Shown one piece after another: positions 1 to 7,500 of a stretch of 64,000 nucleotides of DNA. Made by a program: the position numbers and the translations under genes. The stretch is from contig NZ_FCOX02000037.1 in assembly GCF_900044055.2 (NCBI RefSeq), forward strand, positions 1 through 64,000, written 5' to 3'. Positions within the stretch are counted from its first letter, which is position 1; each line of letters begins with the position of its first letter. Below the pieces are notes generated by a model that saw nothing but the letters and a program-made list of their open reading frames with translations, was not told the DNA's origin and ran no database searches. This stretch comes from Caballeronia calidae (GTDB lineage Bacteria; Pseudomonadota; Gammaproteobacteria; Burkholderiales; Burkholderiaceae).

Positions 1-539
1 TTCGCCTTGGCCAGCAGCGCATCGATCTGTTCTTTGAGTTCCAGCTCGGCTTTCTTCATCCGCTCGTAACTCATCGCCTTATGACGCGACGCATTGGCCT
101 TGATCTTCGTGCCGTCAACGGCAATCGTCCCGAGCTTGACCAGTCCGCATTCCTTGGCCAGCTTCACCACTTGCACAAACAGGTCCGACAGTTCCTTCAA
201 GTGAAAGGCGCGAAAGTCGCAAAGCGTGCGATGCGCCGGATAGTTGCCCGCGGCGAGGACCCGGAACGCGACATCTTCATGCAGCTTCCTGGCCAGCTTG
301 CGCGACGAGAACACCCCGGTCGCATAGCCGTAGACGAGCACCTTCACCATCATCGCCGGATGAAAGGGTTGATTGCGCGGGCCGCCGCCCGCATACCGCG
401 CATGGAAGCTTGACAGGTCGAGCGAATCCACCGTGTCGCTGATGTAATAGGCCAGGTGCCCTTCAGGCAGCCAGTCTTGCAGCGCGTGGGGCAGCAACAT
501 CTGCTGCTGCGGCTCGTAGGGAAGATAGCTTATTGGCAT
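1..539 (-). CDS. IS1182-type transposase, N-terminal part (cut by window edge)
   Basis: The minus strand is open from an ATG at 537-539 to the window edge, giving about 180 residues that begin MPISYLPYEPQQQMLLP. The opening followed by HPAMMVKVLVYGYATGVFSSR and AVDGTKIKANAS is typical of IS1182/IS5-group transposases: an N-terminal DUF772-like helical domain, then the first catalytic Asp in the VDGTK motif. Family members are usually about 450-500 residues, so more than half lies outside the window and intactness cannot be judged. Terminal inverted repeats were not identified. The element sits beside ordinary chromosomal genes, with no visible link to the Tn7-like element at 20 kb. Confidence 0.85.
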   Translation of the reverse strand, partial: MPISYLPYEPQQQMLLPHALQDWLPEGHLAYYISDTVDSLDLSSFHARYAGGGPRNQPFHPAMMVKVLVYGYATGVFSSRKLARKLHEDVAFRVLAAGNYPAHRTLCDFRAFHLKELSDLFVQVVKLAKECGLVKLGTIAVDGTKIKANASRHKAMSYERMKKAELELKEQIDALLAKA

Positions 540-598
540 CTCCTAACAACGCTTACCCGGCTCGGCCGGATGACATCAGATTTCTGCCGCGCATACTC

Positions 599-919
599 CT
601 AGGCGGCGACGCGCCGGCTCTGCTGTCCTTCCTGTGCGTCCGCAGCGGACGAAGCGTTGGCGAGCGCATTGTCCAGCAACGCGAGCTTGCGTTGAAGCGA
701 TGCCACGCGCTGACTTTGCGAGGGAACGAGATCGTATTCGGCATCGAGCTGCGCGATGCGCATATCCCAATACTTGGCGGGGAGGCGTTCGGAGGCGGCG
801 TTGCGCTCGACGAAGTTCGCCAGGACCATTTCCAGATGCAGGAGCTCACGCTCCGCGAGTTGGGCTGGCCGTCGCTGTCGAAACGCTGGGACGGTGGTTG
901 CGTTGGCACTTCTCTTCAT
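599..919 (-). CDS. Small hypothetical protein, about 106 aa
   Basis: Minus-strand ORF starting MKRSANATTVPAFRQRR; an in-frame ATG 12 codons upstream (955) is also possible. The product is polar and mostly helical (ELLHLEMVLANFVERNAASERLPAKYWDMRIAQLDAEYDL), with heptad-like Leu/Ala spacing that suggests a short coiled coil. There is no signal peptide or transmembrane segment. Codon use is natural and better than the overlapping ORFs on both strands, which is why this frame was chosen. Function unknown. No clear Shine-Dalgarno was seen at either start. Confidence 0.55.
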   Translation of the reverse strand: MKRSANATTVPAFRQRRPAQLAERELLHLEMVLANFVERNAASERLPAKYWDMRIAQLDAEYDLVPSQSQRVASLQRKLALLDNALANASSAADAQEGQQSRRVAA

Positions 920-955
920 TTCGGGTGTTCCGGCTAGATTTGCAGAGACTCCCAT

Positions 956-1764
956 TTAAGCAATCATTGTTCCGGAGAGGCGATTCAAAGCGCTTCAATT
1001 TGTTTCGAAATGAAACGACACGGCTTCGTTTCGTGGAAACACCGCGTCCGCAAACGTTTTCGTCTGGTTGCATCTCTCCCGCTTGCAGACTGGGATTGCC
1101 GGCGGTGAGGCCCGCTCTTACGCGCATAACGGATCGTGATACCCGGAAATTTCATGCAAACTTTTCAAACATATCGAGATATTCTCACGGACATGTTGAA
1201 GTCTAAATGCGAGTCGTTTTCATATGAAGAAAGTCGCGTTGTCGAGAGCGAATTGAAAGGAAAATCGCAGATATTTGCTTCGGGTAACTGATCTTTTTCG
1301 ACGCGAGGAAAAGAGCGAATTTCGGACGCGCATTTATCCGGCAATTACCGGACTCGAATGAGCGATAAAACGGAGCGGCTTCCTCTCGCGAAACCACTCC
1401 GTGTCCTCAGAATAACTGCTCGGAGATCTGTAGACGCCGGATAGCTTAACAATGGCCGTAGCCGTGATTAACTGCATACGGCGCAATGGACCTCTTCGGA
1501 ATCCGCAGTAATAACGTGGTCCACGTGCAACGGCGTATTCACGCCCACGCGCGCGTCTTGCCGGCTAAGCGATTGAGCTTAAAAGCATATGAAGGTCCTT
1601 CCGCACCGATTCGCAGGATCCGCAAAAGATTATTGCGTGCGATAGGCGGTCCAATTCACAGGCTCGTCGCATAAAGTGTGTCCCAGCTTCCCAGGGGCAA
1701 GCGGCCATCGATATGGCCTGTCAACCCCAGGAAGCTTTCGCTTTAAACAGGACACTAGAGAACC
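956..1764. other. Long intergenic region upstream of porin
   Basis: About 800 bp without a convincing ORF and with lower GC than its surroundings. It should hold the porin promoter and a long 5' leader. A long regulated leader is common for enterobacterial and Burkholderia porins, but no operator was assigned. Short frames here lack coding character. Confidence 0.5.
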
Positions 1765-2922
1765 ATGAAAAAAACCCTTCTCATCGCGGGCATTCTCGGC
1801 ACGTTCGCAGCGGCAGCTCACGCGCAGAGCAGCGTCACCCTGTACGGCACGCTGGATGCAGGTCTCGTCTATACGAACAACGCCGGCGGCCATAACAACT
1901 GGCAGCAAGGCAGCGGCTCGGTTTCCGATACGTATTACGGCCTGAAAGGCAGCGAAGATCTCGGCGGCGGGTTGCACGCGCTCTTCAAGCTGGAGAGCGG
2001 CTTCAACCTCAATAATGGCCGTTACACCGAAAGCAATACGATGTTCAACCGCCAGGCGTATGTCGGCTTGCAGCACGATCAGTTCGGTACGGTAACGCTC
2101 GGCCGTCAATATGATTCGATGGTCGATTATCTGTCGCCGTTCTCGGAAGCAGGCGCGGGCTATGGCAATAATCTCGCCGCGCACCCGTTCGACAACGATA
2201 ACCTCGATCATTCGTTCTCGATCAAGAACTCGGTCAAATATCAAAGCGCCAATTACGCGGGCGTCAAGTTCGGCGGCCTGTATGGCTTCTCGAACGACGC
2301 CGGCCAGTTCGCGAACAATCGCGCATGGAGCGTCGGCGCTTCGTACGGCAACGGCCCGTTGAATGTCGCCGCGGCCTATCTGCAGACGAACAACTCGCGC
2401 AACAACACGAACGCGAATGGCGCGGTCTCCGCTGGCCAGGGCAACAACGCCAATCTGACGGCCGAGTTGCAGCGCACGTTCGGCGCGGGCGTGGACTACA
2501 CCTTCGGCCCGGCGACGGTCGGCTTCGTGTGGACCAACACGCACTACGACAACCTGCTCGCCGCGTCGCAAGGCGGCTCGACGTTCGCGTTGCCGGGCAA
2601 CACGAACCTGCACCTGAACAACTTCGAGCTGAACGGCCGCTACGCGCTGACGCCGGCGCTGAGCCTCGACGCCGCGTACACGTACACGGACGGCAAGGTG
2701 ACGGGCGGCAACGGCACGGGCGATCCGAAGTGGCACACGGTTTCGCTGCAAGCCGACTACTCGCTCTCGAAGCGCACCGACGTGTACGTCGAAGGCGTGT
2801 ATCAGCATGCATCCGGCGATCTGGGCAACGCCGGCGCCAATGTCGCGATGATCAACACGCTGTCGCCTTCGTCGACGGGCAATCAGGTCGCCGCGACGGT
2901 GGGTCTGCGTCACCGCTTCTAA
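1765..2922 (+). CDS. Gram-negative porin (OmpC-like), 385 aa
   Basis: Outer-membrane general diffusion porin of the 16-stranded beta-barrel family (Porin_4). It has a signal peptide, MKKTLLIAGILGTFAAAAHA, cleaved before QSSVTLYG, which is the standard first strand of Burkholderia porins. Hallmarks in order are DAGLVYTNN, YGLKGSEDLGGGLHALFKLESGF, FNRQAYVGL and TLGRQYDS, and the protein ends in the insertion signal GLRHRF with terminal Phe. Length is normal for the family. Loops are Asn/Gly-rich (NNSRNNTNANG). Upstream is an 800-bp leader region and downstream a strong hairpin. It is a paralogue of the porin at 12.8-13.9 kb. The solute is unknown. Confidence 0.95.
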   Translation: MKKTLLIAGILGTFAAAAHAQSSVTLYGTLDAGLVYTNNAGGHNNWQQGSGSVSDTYYGLKGSEDLGGGLHALFKLESGFNLNNGRYTESNTMFNRQAYVGLQHDQFGTVTLGRQYDSMVDYLSPFSEAGAGYGNNLAAHPFDNDNLDHSFSIKNSVKYQSANYAGVKFGGLYGFSNDAGQFANNRAWSVGASYGNGPLNVAAAYLQTNNSRNNTNANGAVSAGQGNNANLTAELQRTFGAGVDYTFGPATVGFVWTNTHYDNLLAASQGGSTFALPGNTNLHLNNFELNGRYALTPALSLDAAYTYTDGKVTGGNGTGDPKWHTVSLQADYSLSKRTDVYVEGVYQHASGDLGNAGANVAMINTLSPSSTGNQVAATVGLRHRF

Positions 2923-2957
2923 GCCGCCGATAAACAACAGGCAGCGTCGTAGAAACG

Positions 2958-2991
2958 AAACGGCCGCGATCGACGAGATCGCGGCCGTTTT
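2958..2991. terminator. Bidirectional terminator hairpin between porin and phytochrome
   Basis: A perfect 14-bp stem (2958-2971 with 2977-2990, arm AAACGGCCGCGATC) with a 5-base loop. It is A-rich on one side and T-rich on the other, and lies between the convergent porin and bacteriophytochrome genes, so it can serve both. Confidence 0.85.
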
Positions 2992-3004
2992 GCATTTGCG
3001 CGCG

Positions 3005-5398
3005 CTACTTCCTGTCCTGCTCCGAGCGCCTGATGAGCTGGCCGATGTCGTGTCCCGCGCCGCCCGTGCCCGCGGCGAGCCGCGCCAGTGCGGTCGCGGC
3101 CGTGTCGCGGCGCACGCCGCTCTCGGGACGAAACTGCTTCGGCAGCGCCATGTAGAAGGTCGCGCCGCGATCGGGCGTGCCTTCGGCCCACGCCTTGCCG
3201 CCATGCCGCTCGATGATGCGCCGCACGTTCGCGAGCCCGATGCCGGTGCCGTCGAACTGTTCCTTCACATGCAGGCGCTGAAACACGCCGAAGAGCTTGT
3301 CGACGTAACGCATGTCGAAGCCCACGCCGTTGTCGCGCACGAAATACACGACATGACCGATCAGCTCGCCCGTGCCTTCGTGCGCGCCGATCTCGATCGC
3401 CGGCTGCTCGCGCTGCGCGCTGAACTTCACCGCGTTGGAAATGACGTTCGCGAACGCCACATGCAGAAAGACGTGATCGGCCTCGATGGACGGCAGCGCG
3501 TCCACCGTCCAGCGCACGCGCGACGACGCATGTTCGTCGATGTCGTTCTGAATCACCGCATGTGCGAGCGTGTGGACATCGACATTGTGCGGGCGCAGCG
3601 ACGCGCGGCCGAGCTGGGCGAACGAAAGCAGATCGTCGACGAGACGGCCGCCGAAGCGCGCCGATGTCACGATGCGGTCGAGATAACCGCGTCCGCGCTC
3701 CGAAAGCCTGTCGCCGTCGATCTGCTGCAGCAGATCCGCGAAGCTCACGATATGACGCAGCGGCGCGCGCAGATCGTGCGACACCGTGTACGAGAAACCT
3801 TCGAGCTCGTGATTGGCGCGGCCGAGTTCGGTCGCGAGCTGCGCGATTTCCTCCGCGCGCCGCAACACGATGCCGAGCACCGCCGCGCGGAATTCGAGCG
3901 CGATCTCGCGTTCGGCGGGGCGCCACGGCAGCGAGCGGTTACGCACGACATCGGTCCACGTATCGAAGCTCACGCGCGGCGAAAGCGACGGTGCGAGGCC
4001 CGTGAGCTTCGCGCGCGGATCGCCGGCCCATTCGATCGTCTGCACGACTTCGCGGCGAAACCAGATCACATAGTTGCGATAGATCTTCGAGATCGACACC
4101 GCGAGAAAGCCCGCGACGTCCGGCGAATCGCGCAAGGCCGGGCAGTCCTGCGATGCGCGGTCCGAGATCACGACGTCCTCGCTCTGATCGTCGAGCCAGT
4201 CGACGAGCGCATGGACGTCATGCTCGCCCGGCGTCACGCCGACGAGCGACGTGCGCCCTTCGAAGATGACCGCCGCGCCCGACGAACGCGTGAAGCCGAG
4301 CAGATCGGGTGCATCGCCGACGAGCGCTTCGACGAAGCTGTCGGTGTTCGCCATCGACGAAAGCAGCTTCGACAGCATGCGGCGCAGTTCGAGCCGGTAT
4401 TGCGCTTCGGCCTGCGTCTCGCGCGCCTCGATCTGCAGCGAAACGATCTGCGCCACATGCTCGCACGCGGTCCGCACTTCGAAGGGCGGCAGGCGCGGCG
4501 TCGCGTGATGACACGAGATGAGGCCCCACAGCGTGTCGTCGACGAGAATCGACATCGACATCGATGCGAGCGTGCCCATGTTGCGCATGTATTGCAGATG
4601 CACCGGCGACACGCTGCGCAAGGACGCGTAAGTGAGATCGGTGGGGCGGCCAGTCGCCGGATGCAGCGCGGGCACGAGCGGCGCGGCTTCGTAGTTCGCG
4701 TTCGCGATGAGCCGGATGCGATTCCTGCGATACAGCTCGCGCGCCTGAGCCGGAATGTCCGACGCCGGAAAGTGCTGATTCAGATACGACGGATAGCCCG
4801 GCTCGACGGCTTCCGCGAGCACGTTGCCGTGACCTTCCTCGTCGAACCGATAGACGAGGGTGCGTCCGAATCCGGTGATGCGCGCAATCTCCGTCGCGGC
4901 GAACTGGCAAAGCTGTTCGACCGTGCGCATCGATTGCACTTCCGTCACGAAGGAGCGCACGAGCGGGTAGATCGACGAGAACACCTCGGCGGTGTCCTGC
5001 GCCGGCTCGACCTCGACGAACAGCAGCCCGTCATGCCGATGCACGACGATCGCGACCGGACCGCGCGGCGTCCAGCCGTCGAGCACGGCGTTGCCTACGT
5101 GTGTCGCCGCGCCATCGCGCGTGAGCCCTTTGAGCCCCGCGCTGGCACGCTCGGCCGCGTGCTGTCCAAGCACCGTCGACAATGCGCGTCCGAGACATGC
5201 GTCGGACGCGATATGCGCGAACTGCGCGACGTTGCCGCTCACCTGAAGGATGTGGCAGTGCGCGTCCACGCTGAAGAGCACGCCATGAGGCTGAATACCG
5301 CCGGGAATGTGAATCGGCTCGCGCGCGCATTGCGCATGAGCCGACGCATCGAGCGAATCGGAGTCGGTGATGTCTGCTGCGGAGGGTTTGTCCATCAT
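3005..5398 (-). CDS. bphP: Bacteriophytochrome sensor histidine kinase, 797 aa
   Basis: Red/far-red light sensor kinase of the cytoplasm. Domain order: PAS (about 20-125) with the biliverdin-attachment Cys24 in CAREPIHIPGGIQPHG; GAF (about 145-310) with PASDIPAQAR and the SVSPVHLQYMRNMG histidine motif; PHY (about 330-500); HisKA with SYTVSHDLRAPLRH; HATPase with DNGVGFDMRY and the GTGIGLANV G-box. The length fits a canonical PAS-GAF-PHY-HK phytochrome without a fused receiver. No haem oxygenase (bphO) or cognate response regulator is next to it, so chromophore supply and output partner must be encoded elsewhere. It is convergent with the porin and shares its terminator. Confidence 0.95.
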   Translation of the reverse strand: MMDKPSAADITDSDSLDASAHAQCAREPIHIPGGIQPHGVLFSVDAHCHILQVSGNVAQFAHIASDACLGRALSTVLGQHAAERASAGLKGLTRDGAATHVGNAVLDGWTPRGPVAIVVHRHDGLLFVEVEPAQDTAEVFSSIYPLVRSFVTEVQSMRTVEQLCQFAATEIARITGFGRTLVYRFDEEGHGNVLAEAVEPGYPSYLNQHFPASDIPAQARELYRRNRIRLIANANYEAAPLVPALHPATGRPTDLTYASLRSVSPVHLQYMRNMGTLASMSMSILVDDTLWGLISCHHATPRLPPFEVRTACEHVAQIVSLQIEARETQAEAQYRLELRRMLSKLLSSMANTDSFVEALVGDAPDLLGFTRSSGAAVIFEGRTSLVGVTPGEHDVHALVDWLDDQSEDVVISDRASQDCPALRDSPDVAGFLAVSISKIYRNYVIWFRREVVQTIEWAGDPRAKLTGLAPSLSPRVSFDTWTDVVRNRSLPWRPAEREIALEFRAAVLGIVLRRAEEIAQLATELGRANHELEGFSYTVSHDLRAPLRHIVSFADLLQQIDGDRLSERGRGYLDRIVTSARFGGRLVDDLLSFAQLGRASLRPHNVDVHTLAHAVIQNDIDEHASSRVRWTVDALPSIEADHVFLHVAFANVISNAVKFSAQREQPAIEIGAHEGTGELIGHVVYFVRDNGVGFDMRYVDKLFGVFQRLHVKEQFDGTGIGLANVRRIIERHGGKAWAEGTPDRGATFYMALPKQFRPESGVRRDTAATALARLAAGTGGAGHDIGQLIRRSEQDRK

Positions 5399-5697
5399 CG
5401 TCCTGACAAAGCGGTTTCGGCTGTCGATGAGCCGAGCATCCCTGAATCATAGATGCGTTGTGCGTTCGGAAGAAAGAATAGCGGCGCGTGATGACATGCA
5501 TCGCGTGCGTGCGCGGTGATTTCTACTCGCCGCGCGTTTCGCCTCGCGTCATTTCTACGCGATGCACGCACGCGCAAAGAAGCAGCCATCACGCATGTTT
5601 CGCACGCACAGCGCCGTGGATGCGCGGGCTGCACGAAACGTTCCGCGCCGCGCGCTGATACCATTCGAAGCCCCACGCGAGAAACACCGGAGGTGAC

Positions 5698-7461
5698 GTG
5701 CATCGGATTGCCGCGACGGCCTTATCGGTTGCGATCGTCTGCATCGTGTATGCGCGCGATGCCGCTGCGCAGTCGTATCGCGATGTCGCGCCGATCACGC
5801 CGCCTGCCGCGCAACGGCCGCGCGCATTGCCGTCGCCGCCGCAACCCGGCGACGGCTCGCAGGATATCGCGATTCAGGATCTGCGCGGCATCGCGTTCGC
5901 GCGTGCCGATGCCGATGCGCATGCGCCTGCCGCGGCGACGCAATCGGGCGCAGGCGGCGCGATCACGTCGACGGACGTGCCCCTGCTCACGCCCGACTTT
6001 CTCGATGGCTTCGCGGCCGATCTCCACAAGCCGCTGACCTTCGCGCGTCTCGCCGATATTCGCCGCGCGGTCGTGCAGCGCTATCGCACAGCGGGCCAGC
6101 CGCTCGTCGACGTGTACGTGCCCGAGCAGGACGTGAGCAGCGGCGTCGTGAAGATCGCGATCGCGGAGTTTCGCGCGGGACATGTGATACCGGAAGGCAA
6201 TCGCTATTTCTCCGATGCGCTGCTCATGCGCGAGATGCCGCTTGCGAGCGGCGAGCCGATCCGCGAAGCCGATGTCGCGTCGGGACTCGCGCTCCTCAAC
6301 GCGAATCCTTACCGTCGTGTCGATGTGATCTACGCGCCCGGCACCGCGCTCAACACGACCGATGTCGTGCTGCAAACCGAAGACCGCCTGCCGTTTCGCA
6401 TCTACGGCGGCTACAACAACGACGGCGTGCGCGATCTCGGCCGCGACCGCATTCTCGCGGGATTCGACTACGGCAATCTGTTCGGCATCGATGCGCGCAT
6501 CGGCTATCAGATGACCGCGAGTAACGATCTCCTGAGCGGCAATCCGGATATCGAAGGGCGGCCCGATCGTCCGCGTTACATCGCGCATGCGTTCAATGTG
6601 ATCGCGCCGCTGCCGTGGCTCGATCGCGTCGAACTGTTCGGCGTGTTCGCCGAAAGCACGCCGCGCTTGCCCGATAGCTACGGGCAGACCGGCCTGAGTG
6701 CGCAGCTCAGCTTTCGATACGACTGGCGCCTGCCGCCGCTCGACAACGCGGGCGCCTGGCAGCAGCAAGTCCAGTTGGGCTACGACTTCAAGCGCTCGAA
6801 CAACGACCTCGAATTCGGCGGCTTTCAGGTGTTCAATGCGAACACGCATATCCATCAGTTCGTGATCGCCTACGATCTTTCGAACAGCGATGCCACCGGC
6901 GATACGCATCTGAATGCATCGCTCTTTGCGAGTCCCGGCTACTTCGACAGCAGCAGCAACGACGAAGCCTACGATACCGCGCGGCTCGGCGCGACGCCGC
7001 GTTATCAATATCTGCAACTGTCCGCGCAGCGCGACCTGTCGCTCGGCAAGTCGGGATTTTCGGTGTCGGCGCGCGGGCTCGTTCAATGGACCGGCAGCAC
7101 GCTTTTGCCGAGCGAAGAGCTCGGCCTCGGCGGAGATGCCACCGTGCGCGGCTACGAGCCCTACGCGGCCCAGGGCGATCGCGGGTGGAATGTGCAGACG
7201 GAGCTGCGCGCCCCGGCGATGTCGTGGGGCATCGCGGCGATGCAGCCGTTCGTGTTCTTCGATGCGGGCCACGTGTGGAATCGCATCCCCGAAGCGGGCG
7301 AGGTCAACAATGCGTCGCTGGCGAGCGTCGGAGCGGGCGTTCGTATGCAGATCGGGCGCTTCGTGAGCTTTCGGGGAACGTATGGGTTTCCATTGAAAGC
7401 GGTGGTGCCGAACGGATCGAAGGCGCCGTTGGGCGAGATATTCATCGTGATCGGAAGTTAG
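5698..7461 (+). CDS. Two-partner secretion transporter, ShlB/FhaC family (TpsB), 587 aa
   Basis: Outer-membrane TpsB pore that exports a TpsA exoprotein. GTG start with CGGAGG at 5688-5693. Residues 1-25 form a signal peptide (LSVAIVCIVYARDAAA/QSY). A POTRA_2-type region (about 95-210) contains TFARLADIRRAVVQRYR and YVPEQDVSSGVVKIAIAEF. The C-terminal ShlB beta-barrel has DRLPFRIYGGYNND near the start, LGLGGDATVRGYEP (the VRGY/F lid-lock motif) and a C-terminal strand ending IFIVIGS. Length is normal. Its likely substrate is the TpsA at 7501-9861, which lies tail to tail on the other strand rather than in the usual tpsB-tpsA operon. Confidence 0.93.
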   Translation: MHRIAATALSVAIVCIVYARDAAAQSYRDVAPITPPAAQRPRALPSPPQPGDGSQDIAIQDLRGIAFARADADAHAPAAATQSGAGGAITSTDVPLLTPDFLDGFAADLHKPLTFARLADIRRAVVQRYRTAGQPLVDVYVPEQDVSSGVVKIAIAEFRAGHVIPEGNRYFSDALLMREMPLASGEPIREADVASGLALLNANPYRRVDVIYAPGTALNTTDVVLQTEDRLPFRIYGGYNNDGVRDLGRDRILAGFDYGNLFGIDARIGYQMTASNDLLSGNPDIEGRPDRPRYIAHAFNVIAPLPWLDRVELFGVFAESTPRLPDSYGQTGLSAQLSFRYDWRLPPLDNAGAWQQQVQLGYDFKRSNNDLEFGGFQVFNANTHIHQFVIAYDLSNSDATGDTHLNASLFASPGYFDSSSNDEAYDTARLGATPRYQYLQLSAQRDLSLGKSGFSVSARGLVQWTGSTLLPSEELGLGGDATVRGYEPYAAQGDRGWNVQTELRAPAMSWGIAAMQPFVFFDAGHVWNRIPEAGEVNNASLASVGAGVRMQIGRFVSFRGTYGFPLKAVVPNGSKAPLGEIFIVIGS

Positions 7462-7466
7462 CGCAC

Positions 7467-7489
7467 CGGACGGCGCGCCGGGCCGTCCG
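7467..7489. terminator. GC hairpin between convergent tpsB and tpsA
   Basis: Perfect 8-bp stem CGGACGGC/GCCGTCCG with a 7-base loop in the 39-bp gap between two convergent stop codons. No T-tract, so termination on either strand is plausible but not certain. Confidence 0.5.
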
Positions 7490-7500
7490 ATGCGCGCGCT

